NCBI RefSeq assembly: GCF_042685265.1
Contig: NZ_JBHUMX010000035.1
Source of the DNA: Oceanobacillus_B kapialis
GTDB lineage: Bacteria > Bacillota > Bacilli > Bacillales > Amphibacillaceae
Strand: one strand, 5' to 3'
Length of the DNA stretch: 64,000 nt
Shown: positions 44,939-53,042 of the stretch, piece by piece
How positions within the stretch are numbered: position 1 is the first letter of the stretch
How the letters are laid out: every line of letters starts with the position of its first letter
Notes under the pieces: model-generated
Seen by the model: the letters and a program-made list of their open reading frames with translations, nothing else
Databases searched by the model: none
What the model was told of the DNA's origin: nothing
Translations under genes and position numbers: made by a program

Positions 44939-45586
44939 TTGGGTACGTACATGCGAGAACCGATTAACGGATTAACCCATTTATTTGGAGCTATTCTTAG
45001 TTTTGTAGGTTTATTAGCAATGGTAATAAAAGCAGCAACAGAAGCAAACTCTATCTTGGCAATTGTATCTGTAATTATTTTTGGTATTAGCATGACATTA
45101 TTATACGCGGCTTCTGCAACCTATCATTTAGTTGTAGCCAAAGCTCATGTCATCGCTTTTCTGCGCCGCCTGGATCACTCCATGATTTTTGTATTAATTG
45201 CCGGAACGTATACCCCTTTATGCTTAATTAGTTTAAATGGTGTCACGGGTTGGGTGCTCTTTACTATTGTCTCTGCGATCGCTGTGGCAGGTGTGACCTT
45301 TAAATTAATCTGGTTTCATGCACCAAGATGGTTATCAACTGCATTATATATCGCCATGGGTTGGATTGTTGTCTTTTTTAGCTCCTCGTTAGCTCCTGTG
45401 TTAGGCACGAACGGAATGGCCTTTTTAATCATCGGTGGTTTGATTTATACGATGGGGGCATTAATCTATTGGCTGAAACCCAAATTTATGGAATTTAAGC
45501 ACTTCGGGTTTCATGAGATTTTCCATATTTTTATTTTATTAGGCAGCTTGTTTCATTTCCTTTGTGTGTATTTGTATGTGTTGTAA
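44939..45586 (+). CDS. trhA: Hemolysin III / PAQR family membrane protein (TrhA)
   Basis: A 215-aa seven-helix membrane protein of the hemolysin III/PAQR family with EPINGLTHLFGAILS, SATYHLV, RRLDHSMIFVLIAGTYTP and the final FHEIFHIFILLGSLFHF. The conserved histidines and aspartate of the metal site are present. TrhA proteins maintain membrane fluidity or energetics. TTG start behind AAAGGTGAT is preferred; an ATG lies four codons downstream (44951). Confidence 0.9.
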   Translation: MGTYMREPINGLTHLFGAILSFVGLLAMVIKAATEANSILAIVSVIIFGISMTLLYAASATYHLVVAKAHVIAFLRRLDHSMIFVLIAGTYTPLCLISLNGVTGWVLFTIVSAIAVAGVTFKLIWFHAPRWLSTALYIAMGWIVVFFSSSLAPVLGTNGMAFLIIGGLIYTMGALIYWLKPKFMEFKHFGFHEIFHIFILLGSLFHFLCVYLYVL

Positions 45587-45688
45587 AATATGCGAGGAAG
45601 AGTCTTGTAGAACCGATCACAAAAAGTGCAGGGATCTGTTTACCCTTGATACGGAATATATGTCTTAAACACGCAACATGAAAGAACT

Positions 45689-45734
45689 AGCCGTAATGAA
45701 ATCCAAATTAACCAGGATTTCATTACGGCTTTTA
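45689..45734. terminator. Terminator between trhA and the M42 peptidase gene
   Basis: Perfect 16-bp stem (AGCCGTAATGAAATCC / GGATTTCATTACGGCT, 10-nt loop) then TTTTACTTTCT on the plus strand, between convergent genes. Confidence 0.9.
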
Positions 45735-45761
45735 CTTTCTCTCTTCTTTAATAACAAAGGT

Positions 45762-46817
45762 TTAATAGTTAACCATTTCTGATTTCACATAATGATAGAC
45801 GAGTTGTTCTGTCTGCTGTAAGGATTCTTCATGGGTTCTTTCATAGGCATGGGAAGAATCAATTCCTGGACCGATTAGGCCATGGATAATATCGTGTCCT
45901 GAGCGAATGGCTGCTGAAGCATCCGATCCGTAATAAGGATAAATATCCAGCTTGTAGCCGATGTTGTTCTTTTCAGCTAGTTCGACTAGATGCTTGCGCA
46001 AGCCGTAATGATATGGACCTGAAGCATCCTTCACACAAATAGAGACCGTATATTCATCAGTTGACTGACCATCTCCCATTGCTCCCATATCTACAGCTAA
46101 GTATTCAACTGTTTCTGGAGTAACATTGGAGTTACCGCCATAGCCGATTTCCTCATTATTTGAGATAAGAAAATGTGTCGTATAAGGTAAAGTCAGCGCT
46201 TCTTCCTTCACCCTTTTTATTAATTGCAATAAAATAGCAACACTTGCTTTGTCATCAAGATGGCGCGATTTTAGAAAGCCATTATCTGCAAATTGCACAC
46301 GAGGGTCGAAGGAAACAAAATCTCCTACCTCAATTCCAAGCTTCCTAACATCTTCAGCATTTTCCACCTTGGCATCAATTCGCACTTCCATATTTTCCTG
46401 GTTCCTTTTCGCATCTCCAGCATTTTTATAAACATGGACAGAGGTTTGGTGCATTAATATCGTCCCTGTTAACACTTGCCCAGATGATGTCTCGATTTCA
46501 CAGTATTCTCCTTCAATGGCATTGTATTTAAAGCCACCGATTAAATCGAGGCGCAGTCGCCCATTACTTTTCACTTCTTTCACCATTGCACCTAAGGTAT
46601 CCACGTGTGCTGTTAGCATCCTGTGCTCTTTCTCGTTTGTTCCAGGAATGGTAGCGATCAGTCCACCTTTTCGATTACGCATTGTTTCCACTTGTAAGCC
46701 TTTCAAATAATCCTCAACAAATCGAATAACGTTTGATGTGTTACCAGATGGGCTTGGAATGGAGACAAGCTGTTTAATTAATTCCTTTGTTTCTTCAACA
46801 TTTGGATATGTAGACAT
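45762..46817 (-). CDS. M42 family metalloaminopeptidase (YtoP-like)
   Basis: A 351-aa M42 peptidase. Metal ligands and catalytic residues are recognisable: TAHVDTLGAM (His, Asp near residue 70), SRHLDDKAS (Asp near 189), ISNNEEIGYGG (catalytic Glu and ligand Glu near 220), AVDMGAMG (Asp) and SSHAYERTH (His near 330). Such enzymes form dodecameric aminopeptidases. It is a single gene with GGGGGTAAT before the ATG. Confidence 0.92.
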   Translation of the reverse strand: MSTYPNVEETKELIKQLVSIPSPSGNTSNVIRFVEDYLKGLQVETMRNRKGGLIATIPGTNEKEHRMLTAHVDTLGAMVKEVKSNGRLRLDLIGGFKYNAIEGEYCEIETSSGQVLTGTILMHQTSVHVYKNAGDAKRNQENMEVRIDAKVENAEDVRKLGIEVGDFVSFDPRVQFADNGFLKSRHLDDKASVAILLQLIKRVKEEALTLPYTTHFLISNNEEIGYGGNSNVTPETVEYLAVDMGAMGDGQSTDEYTVSICVKDASGPYHYGLRKHLVELAEKNNIGYKLDIYPYYGSDASAAIRSGHDIIHGLIGPGIDSSHAYERTHEESLQQTEQLVYHYVKSEMVNY

Positions 46818-46970
46818 AAAATTACCCCCATCATCTATTTTTTTGAAGTTTCAATTAGTTAGGATTATACGGGATCCTCTAATCGAAGTAAACTGCTTAA
46901 ATTGTAGCTTCCTTCCTCCCACTTATACAGGGAACCTTAAGTGGGTATTCCTTTCTTGATTGGGCATCCT

Positions 46971-47005
46971 ATAACTATCTGACTAGTAAACAGGAGGATA
47001 GTTAT
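46971..47005 (+). promoter_or_regulatory. Hairpin overlapping the antiporter ribosome binding site
   Basis: ATAACTATC (46971-46979) can pair with GATAGTTAT (46997-47005). The AGGAGG site (46992-46997) lies in the loop and its last base in the stem, three bases before the ATG. Confidence 0.45.
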
Positions 47006-47007
47006 TT

Positions 47008-48069
47008 ATGAATAAATTATTCTGGATTTTAGTTTTAATTGGCCTACCAATTTCCATTATCGGATCGATTTTCCATTGGTCAGCTGTGCTTATGTTTATC
47101 GTATATTGTTTAACAATCATAGCTTTAGCTGGGATTATTGGAAGAGCTACCGAGAGCCTGGCAATTGTGTTGGGGCCAAGAATCGGCGGTTTATTAAACG
47201 CAACCTTTGGTAATGCTGTCGAACTTATTATTTCTATCTTTTCACTCAAGGCTGGTCTCGTTAGTATTGTATTAGCTTCGTTAACAGGTTCTGTTTTAGG
47301 AAACCTGCTTCTTGTAGGAGGACTTTCCTTTTTTGTTGGTGGTCTTAAATATAAACGACAATCGTTTAATAAGCTTGAGGCACAGCATAATGCGGGATTG
47401 CTTATATTTTCTGTAATCGTTGCTTTCGTTATTCCAGAGGTGTTTACCACAACAATGAATGATCAGGATACCATGATTCTTAGTGTCGGCATCTCCATCA
47501 TTTTAATCGTATTATACTTAGCAGCTCTTTTATTTAAATTTGTCACACACCGCGGTGTTTATCAAACTAATGATAAACAAACCGAAGAAAGTCATGAAGA
47601 GGAAAAGCCTGAGTGGGGCAAAATAAAAGCTATGGTCATTTTAGGTCTTTCCACCATTGCTGTTGCCTATGTATCGGAACATTTGGTATCAACGTTTGAT
47701 GTTATTGGGGAGACATTTGGGTGGTCAGAGCTGTTTATCGGTGTAATTATTGTGGCCATTGTAGGAAATGCTGCAGAACATGCGTCAGCCGTTATCATGG
47801 CATACAAAAATAAAATGGATGTAGCTGTGGAAATTGTTGTCGGTTCGACGCTTCAGGTCGCCATGTTTGTCCTACCTATTCTGGTTTTACTGTCATTGTT
47901 TTTCCCTACGACCATGCCTCTTGTGTTTACATGGCCAGAACTAATTAGTATGGTTACAGCTGTATTTTTGATGATTATGCTCTCTAATGATGGTGACTCC
48001 AATTGGTTTGATGGATTAGCCCTATTGGCAGCATATGTCATTATGGGTCTTGGATTTTATTTTATTTAG
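47008..48069 (+). CDS. Ca2+/H+ antiporter (CaCA family, ChaA/YfkE-like)
   Basis: A 353-aa antiporter with about eleven helices in two homologous halves. The alpha repeats contain GNAVELIISIFSLKAG (about residue 70) and GNAAEHASAVIMAYKNK (about residue 255), with the essential glutamates. An acidic loop (TEESHEEEKPEW) separates the halves. It resembles B. subtilis YfkE (CAX type), which exports calcium. AGGAGG precedes the ATG and an IR (CCCACTTA / TAAGTGGG) lies at 46918-46945. Confidence 0.92.
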   Translation: MNKLFWILVLIGLPISIIGSIFHWSAVLMFIVYCLTIIALAGIIGRATESLAIVLGPRIGGLLNATFGNAVELIISIFSLKAGLVSIVLASLTGSVLGNLLLVGGLSFFVGGLKYKRQSFNKLEAQHNAGLLIFSVIVAFVIPEVFTTTMNDQDTMILSVGISIILIVLYLAALLFKFVTHRGVYQTNDKQTEESHEEEKPEWGKIKAMVILGLSTIAVAYVSEHLVSTFDVIGETFGWSELFIGVIIVAIVGNAAEHASAVIMAYKNKMDVAVEIVVGSTLQVAMFVLPILVLLSLFFPTTMPLVFTWPELISMVTAVFLMIMLSNDGDSNWFDGLALLAAYVIMGLGFYFI

Positions 48070-48085
48070 CAACAACAGGAGAAAT

Positions 48086-48122
48086 GAAAAAGCTGGCTCT
48101 CCACACGGAAAACCAGCTTTTT
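48086..48122. terminator. Terminator between the antiporter and copZ
   Basis: Stem AAAAAGCTGG / CCAGCTTTTT (16-nt loop) with T-tracts on both strands between convergent genes. Confidence 0.85.
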
Positions 48123-48130
48123 GCTTATAA

Positions 48131-48337
48131 TTAAGCTACAACATCGTAGCCTTGCTCTTCAATGGCGTCTTTCATGGTTTCAACTGCTACCTTTGAATCG
48201 TCAAATGTAACGTCTACTTTCCCTGCTTCAAGATTAACTTCAGCTACTGAAACACCATCTATTTCTTTTAATGCATTTTCAACAGACATCTTGCAATGTC
48301 CGCATGACATGCCTTGTACATTCAATGTTTTCTCCAT
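48131..48337 (-). CDS. copZ: Copper chaperone CopZ
   Basis: A 68-aa HMA-fold chaperone with an intact Cu(I) site GMSCGHCK (CxxC, residues 12-15). It carries Cu(I) to the exporter CopA and to CsoR. The ATG at 48337 follows AAAGGAGGTG. It is last in csoR-copA-copZ; B. subtilis has the order copZ-copA. Confidence 0.95.
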   Translation of the reverse strand: MEKTLNVQGMSCGHCKMSVENALKEIDGVSVAEVNLEAGKVDVTFDDSKVAVETMKDAIEEQGYDVVA

Positions 48338-48365
48338 GATTTTCACCTCCTTTAAAAAGTAAAAC

Positions 48366-50747
48366 TTATATTTTGGCTCGTTTTAGCCGAAGTGAGTTTG
48401 TCACAACACTTACGGAACTTAATGCCATCGCGGCACCTGCAATCCATGGGGCAAGTAATCCAATGGCTGCCACAGGAATTCCGGCTGTATTATACCCGAA
48501 TGCCCAGAAAAGGTTTTGGCGGATATTTCGGATGGTTGAATGGCTAATCCGAATTGCTTTTGGTATCAGCAGCAATTCTCCACCTAATATGGTTACGTCA
48601 GCAGCTTCAATTGCCACTTCCGTACCAGTCCCAATTGCAATTCCAACATCAGCAGTAACCAATGCAGGTGCGTCGTTCACACCATCTCCTACCATTGCTA
48701 CCTTTTTACCCTGTAACTGAATCTCTTTTACTTTATCAGCCTTTTCTTCTGGTAAAACTTGGGCAATGACATGATCGATTCCTACTTGCTTGGCAATTGC
48801 TTTTGCTGTTCTTTCATTATCACCTGTTAGCATGATAACCTCTAAACCTTGTTCTTTTAGTTCTTTAATTGCCTGTGGTGCTGTTTCTTTAATCCTATCG
48901 GCAACTGCAACAGTTCCGCGATACTTACCATCTATTGCGAGTAACATCGCTGTTTTCCCCTCGGTTTCAAACGTAGAAAGTTCCTCTTCATAAGCCCCAA
49001 TATCTATATGTTGGTCAGTCATCAATTTTCGATTTCCGACAAGAACTTGCTTTCCAGAAATTTTAGACTCAATACCGTGCCCAGGTATTGCGTTAAATTC
49101 CTCTACTTCTATAAGCTTCATTTCCTTTTCTGTTGCATAGGCCACAATTGCTCCTGCTAACGGATGCTCAGAGCCTTTCTCTGCACTAGCTAAAAGTTGA
49201 AATGCTTCTTCGTCACCCGTGAAGTCTGTTACCTCAGGTTTTCCTTTTGTAACGGTACCTGTCTTATCCAACACAATTGCATTTAATTGGTGTGTCCCTT
49301 CTAAGTGTTCTCCACCTTTAAACAAGATACCACTTTCCGCTGCTCTTCCTGACCCTACCATTATTGAGGTCGGTGTAGCTAGACCTAAAGCACATGGACA
49401 GGCAATAACTAATACGGCAATTGCTGCAATTAGAGCTGGCTCAAATTGACCGGGATCAACAAATATAATCCAAACAACGAATGTAAGAATGGCAATCCCT
49501 ACGACAATTGGTACAAAATAACCTGAAATAACATCTGCCAAACGTTGAATCGGCGCTTTTGATCCTTGCGCTTCTTCTACCACCTTCACAATGGATGCAA
49601 GGGCAGTATCCTTTCCTACTTTTGTCGCTTCCATTTCTATTGAGCCATTTTTGTTAATTGTGGAGCCAATTACAGCTGCGTCTTTTTCTTTTTCAATCGG
49701 AATTGATTCACCCGTAATCATGGATTCATCTACGGACGTTCTACCCTTTACGACCATTCCGTCTACTGGTATTTTTTCTCCTGGTTTAACAACCAGCCTG
49801 TCACCAACTGCAACCTCTTCTACAGGTATCATCGTTTCCTCGCCATTCCGAATGACGCGCGCTTCTTTAGCTTGTAAATTTAGCAAAGAGGATAGTGCAT
49901 TGGTTGTCTGACTTTTGGCTTTTGCTTCTAAATATTTACCAAATAAAATTAATGTGATTAAGACAGCGCTTGTTTCAAAATACAAGTGTGGCATATAGTC
50001 AGTACCAATGGTTTTTAATGCCTCATACAGACTATAGAAGTACGCTGCACTTGTCCCTAATGCAACTAGCACGTCCATGTTTGCTCCACCGCTTCTCAGG
50101 TTTTTGTAGGCACCCACATAAAACTGCCATCCAATAATAAATTGAACTGGTGTTGCTAATGCAAATTGAAACCACGGATTCATAAATATGGCCGGTATAT
50201 CCATATTAAATAAATGAACGAACATGGTAACCAGTAGCGGTGCAGCTAACACCGCGGAAATGATTAGTTTCGTTTTCTGCCGTTGCAGCGCTTTTTCTTT
50301 ATGATTTTGCTTTTCTGCTGCTTCCGCCTTTGGCTTCGCATCATATCCTACACTTTTAATCTTTTCGATTAACGCCTTAGGATCTACAATTCCGGGATTA
50401 TATTCTATCGTTGCACTTTCCGTTGTTAAGTTTACGGAAGCGGCTTTAACACCGTTCTGCTTATTCAATACCTTTTCAATGCGCGTAGAACAAGCTGCAC
50501 AGGTCATCCCGATTATGTCTAATTCTGTTTTTTCCATTAAAACACCGTAGCCGACATTTTCTATTTTGTTCGTTATATCATCTATAGAAGCTTTTTCAGC
50601 ATCATAGTCAACGGTTGCTTTTTCTGTTGTAAGGTTAACTTGTGCTTCTACCCCATCCATTTTATTTAATACTTTTTCAACACGGGTGGAGCATGCAGCA
50701 CAGGTCATCCCTGTTATGTTAAGCGTAGCATGTTGTGTGTCGCTCAT
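48366..50747 (-). CDS. copA: Copper-exporting P1B-type ATPase CopA
   Basis: A 793-aa Cu(I) exporter. Two N-terminal HMA domains each carry GMTCAACS (about residues 13 and 80). Eight membrane helices follow, with the transport motif IACPCALGLATP (CPC), the phosphorylation motif DKTGTVTKG, TGES and GDGVNDAPAL. It pumps Cu(I) out of the cytoplasm. It lies 12 bp after csoR and 28 bp before copZ, so the three form one operon. Confidence 0.97.
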   Translation of the reverse strand: MSDTQHATLNITGMTCAACSTRVEKVLNKMDGVEAQVNLTTEKATVDYDAEKASIDDITNKIENVGYGVLMEKTELDIIGMTCAACSTRIEKVLNKQNGVKAASVNLTTESATIEYNPGIVDPKALIEKIKSVGYDAKPKAEAAEKQNHKEKALQRQKTKLIISAVLAAPLLVTMFVHLFNMDIPAIFMNPWFQFALATPVQFIIGWQFYVGAYKNLRSGGANMDVLVALGTSAAYFYSLYEALKTIGTDYMPHLYFETSAVLITLILFGKYLEAKAKSQTTNALSSLLNLQAKEARVIRNGEETMIPVEEVAVGDRLVVKPGEKIPVDGMVVKGRTSVDESMITGESIPIEKEKDAAVIGSTINKNGSIEMEATKVGKDTALASIVKVVEEAQGSKAPIQRLADVISGYFVPIVVGIAILTFVVWIIFVDPGQFEPALIAAIAVLVIACPCALGLATPTSIMVGSGRAAESGILFKGGEHLEGTHQLNAIVLDKTGTVTKGKPEVTDFTGDEEAFQLLASAEKGSEHPLAGAIVAYATEKEMKLIEVEEFNAIPGHGIESKISGKQVLVGNRKLMTDQHIDIGAYEEELSTFETEGKTAMLLAIDGKYRGTVAVADRIKETAPQAIKELKEQGLEVIMLTGDNERTAKAIAKQVGIDHVIAQVLPEEKADKVKEIQLQGKKVAMVGDGVNDAPALVTADVGIAIGTGTEVAIEAADVTILGGELLLIPKAIRISHSTIRNIRQNLFWAFGYNTAGIPVAAIGLLAPWIAGAAMALSSVSVVTNSLRLKRAKI

Positions 50748-50759
50748 AATTCTCTCTCC

Positions 50760-51062
50760 TTATTTGGAAAACTGTTTCATAACACTCATTAATTCCTCGA
50801 TCGTTTCTTTCCCCTCACCCTGCTTGATCGCATCACTCACACAATGGTTGATATGACGTTCCGTGACAGAAAATCCAACATTTTTCAGTGCAGATTGGAT
50901 TGCACTAATCTGGACCAATATATCCATACAGTATCTATCCTCTTCGACCATCTTTTGAATGCCACGTACCTGTCCCTCTATACGTTTTAAACGGTTAATA
51001 GTCTTTTGCTTTTCATCTTGCGTTCTTGGTTTACTTGGGTGATCCTGTAAAAATTTATCCAA
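50760..51062 (-). CDS. csoR: Copper-sensing repressor CsoR
   Basis: A protein of about 100 aa, a four-helix DUF156 repressor. The Cu(I) ligands are Cys in DRYCMDILVQ, His in TERHINHCVSD and the following Cys, the CsoR-specific C-H-C set. I prefer the TTG at 51062, six bases after AGGAAGTG; the GTG at 51071 sits on top of the Shine-Dalgarno. As first gene of csoR-copA-copZ it represses its own operon. Confidence 0.93.
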   Translation of the reverse strand: MDKFLQDHPSKPRTQDEKQKTINRLKRIEGQVRGIQKMVEEDRYCMDILVQISAIQSALKNVGFSVTERHINHCVSDAIKQGEGKETIEELMSVMKQFSK

Positions 51063-51095
51063 ATGAATCACTTCCTTTTCGTTTATATTTATACG

Positions 51096-51112
51096 ATACC
51101 CCCATATGGTAT
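51096..51112. promoter_or_regulatory. CsoR-type operator 1, csoR-copA-copZ promoter
   Basis: ATACCCCCATATGGTAT fits ATACCCC-N6-GTAT. On the minus strand TTGACA (51114-51119) and TATCGT 17 bp on frame the promoter, and the operator covers the spacer and -10. Confidence 0.8.
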
Positions 51113-51196
51113 ATTTGTCAAATTAAACTATCGCTTTTTGTAAAATTGGCTTTAGGTTTAATCTGTCACTTAAGCGTAAAACTATTAATTATTTCC

Positions 51197-51233
51197 CAAT
51201 AAAAAAAGTCTCAGCAGTGTAGCTGAAACTTGT
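51197..51233 (-). terminator. Terminator of the glutaredoxin-membrane protein-TlpA operon
   Basis: Stem AGTTTCAGC / GCTGAGACT (one G-U) then TTTTTTTATT on the minus strand, 20 bp past the TlpA-like stop. Confidence 0.85.
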
Positions 51234-51251
51234 TCATTCTTTCAGTAGTTT

Positions 51252-51803
51252 TTATTCCATCATTTCAAATTGCTGAACCATAAGGTCGTAGTTCATGGCT
51301 CCCTTCATGACCGACTGTATTCTTCCATCAGAGTCGATCATATAGGTTGTTGGGTAAGCGATAATTTGGTATTGATCACTTACTAAGGATTCCTTATCTA
51401 GCGGAACTGTCATTGAAAGGTTCAATTTATCGATAAATTCCTGCACCTTATCAGGATCCGATTCAGTCTTCGTTAAATTTACAGCTAATATTTTTACATC
51501 TTTATTTTCCTGGAATTTTTGCATATCAGGCATCTCAGCTCTACACGGTGGACACCATGTTGCCCAAAAATTTAACATCACACGCTGGCCACGATAATCT
51601 GACAGTTTTACTTGCTTACCAGCCAATGTTGTAAGTTCAAAATCGGGAGCTAGCATTCCTTTATCAATTCCTACTTCACTATCTTGCTCTGAACTGTTGC
51701 TTTGTTCTTTCTGTGTTGCGACTTCACTTGATGTAAAGAAAAACTCATAAACCGTCCAACCAAGCATTCCAATAAGTACAGTAATTAAAATGACTTTCTT
51801 CAC
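51252..51803 (-). CDS. TlpA/ResA-family membrane-anchored thioredoxin
   Basis: A 183-aa protein with an N-terminal membrane anchor (residues about 4-23), a short Ser/Gln-rich linker and a thioredoxin domain with WATWCPPCRAEMP (CPPC, Cys84 and Cys87). It faces outside the membrane and should reduce or exchange disulfides there. ResA of B. subtilis prepares apocytochrome c, but no cytochrome genes are nearby. Here it ends an operon with a glutaredoxin and a membrane protein behind a CsoR-type site, so a role in keeping thiols reduced under copper stress is proposed. Confidence 0.88.
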   Translation of the reverse strand: MKKVILITVLIGMLGWTVYEFFFTSSEVATQKEQSNSSEQDSEVGIDKGMLAPDFELTTLAGKQVKLSDYRGQRVMLNFWATWCPPCRAEMPDMQKFQENKDVKILAVNLTKTESDPDKVQEFIDKLNLSMTVPLDKESLVSDQYQIIAYPTTYMIDSDGRIQSVMKGAMNYDLMVQQFEMME

Positions 51804-51856
51804 TGTGAATACCCCCAGCCTAATTCTCTCATTTTCCTAATGATGTTATATGTCAA

Positions 51857-52510
51857 TTAATCCACTTTACTGAGCTGTTTTTGATAAACGATTAATATAA
51901 GAGCCACTATTAAAAGAAAGCCTGAAAACCATGGTTTTACTGTATAACCAAATACCGTCATGATTGGTAGAAACAATGTTAGCATGAAGCTTCCCAACGT
52001 CCATGCAAAATAAATAAACACATTTTGCCATTGAACCGATAAAAACCTACGCGTCAATACCAATGCAACAATTAATAGTACCACCAACCCCATATAAGCA
52101 ATGGAATAGCGATTGTCATACCATACAAATTGGATAAATTCATAGATAAACGTGCTGATTAAAAATATATGTATGAATGTGTGAAGGAATGGTACAACAT
52201 CCATTTTTCCTCGCTTTGTTTTAATCATTAGGGCTATCACTGATACAAATATAGCAATATGAAATGCATGTGAATTACTTGGGTATGCCAATACTGCCAG
52301 TGGGTCTTCTATAAACAGGGGGATATTCAGCAAAACCTTCCCAAGCCAAATATAGATAACGAAATTTACCAGTTGATTTAATGTTTCTCCCATATGTATT
52401 TTCTTTTGACCTTTCTTTACATCATCACTTATGACATAGTATGCAAGAAATCCAATCGAGAAGCTTAAAAGCATTACCCCAATTGATATATGTACGTTCG
52501 TTAACGTCAC
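51857..52510 (-). CDS. Multi-pass membrane protein of unknown function
   Basis: A 217-aa protein with about seven hydrophobic helices, almost no soluble domain, and no motif I recognise. Histidines at SNSHAFHIAIF and FLHTFIHIFLI lie in or next to membrane segments and could be metal or haem ligands, which is speculation. GTG start overlaps the glutaredoxin stop by four bases (GTGA), so it is translationally coupled. Its operon context (glutaredoxin before, TlpA-like thioredoxin after, CsoR-type operator at the promoter) suggests copper or redox work at the membrane. Confidence 0.8.
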   Translation of the reverse strand: MTLTNVHISIGVMLLSFSIGFLAYYVISDDVKKGQKKIHMGETLNQLVNFVIYIWLGKVLLNIPLFIEDPLAVLAYPSNSHAFHIAIFVSVIALMIKTKRGKMDVVPFLHTFIHIFLISTFIYEFIQFVWYDNRYSIAYMGLVVLLIVALVLTRRFLSVQWQNVFIYFAWTLGSFMLTLFLPIMTVFGYTVKPWFSGFLLIVALILIVYQKQLSKVD

Positions 52511-52743
52511 CTTTCCCCCTCCAATTTTGATTTTCTCATTAATCCAAAGAAAGAAGACTGAGTAAATACAAGCGTTGGTACGATTCTACTCCCGGATATG
52601 CTTTTTAAATCTTTTTCTTTTTGAGGATTTTTTGCTAAATCGTATTCCCTGTGGGGTATATTATGTTGCTTTAAAAACCTCTTCAGTTCTTGGCAATCAG
52701 AGCAAGTAGGTCTTGTAAATACTTCCAATTGGTAGTTCTTCAT
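52507..52743 (-). CDS. Small glutaredoxin-like protein
   Basis: A 78-aa thioredoxin-fold protein with the active-site pair TCSDCQEL (CSDC, Cys14 and Cys17) and the cis-proline in IVPTLVF. It ends with an unusual basic tail. It is likely cytoplasmic. It is the first gene of a three-gene operon controlled by a promoter whose spacer is a CsoR-type operator. It could reduce copper-oxidised thiols or carry Cu(I). Confidence 0.85.
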   Translation of the reverse strand: MKNYQLEVFTRPTCSDCQELKRFLKQHNIPHREYDLAKNPQKEKDLKSISGSRIVPTLVFTQSSFFGLMRKSKLEGER

Positions 52744-52914
52744 CTTTTGTTTTACCCCCTTCTATTAATACGATTGACTTGTTCTTCCATTACTTTACTA
52801 CTATATATTAGGGTAGACTTTTCTTTCCCCACTCTTCTTACAGTTCTTATAAAGTGCCCGGAAGATCTATTCCCAAAATTTATTACCTCCTTACTTCACT
52901 ATCATCACTTTACC

Positions 52915-52937
52915 ATACCCCCGATGGGTATTGTCAA
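52915..52937. promoter_or_regulatory. CsoR-type operator 2 inside the glutaredoxin operon promoter
   Basis: ATACCCCCGATGGGTAT (52915-52931), a perfect ATACCC-N5-GGGTAT inverted repeat. On the minus strand TTGACA (52932-52937) is followed directly by this 17-bp operator and then GGTAAAGT, so the operator is the promoter spacer. Confidence 0.85.
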
Positions 52938-52955
52938 GAAAAAGTTTTTTCATCT

Positions 52956-53013
52956 AAAAAAACTCCTTTCAATTAATCTATTTCGTAATTGAAATAGCCC
53001 ATTGAAAGGAGTT
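52956..53013 (-). terminator. Terminator of copB
   Basis: Outer stem AACTCCTTTCAAT / ATTGAAAGGAGTT and inner stem CTATTTC / GAAATAG, followed on the minus strand by seven U. Confidence 0.9.
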
Positions 53014-53042
53014 ACTTTACCCTTACTTAAAGCGGAGTATCC

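Noticed and set aside
46861..47007. yybP-ykoY manganese riboswitch upstream of the Ca2+/H+ antiporter
   Set aside because: This class often precedes such antiporters, but the conserved GGGGAGTAG and related loops are absent.
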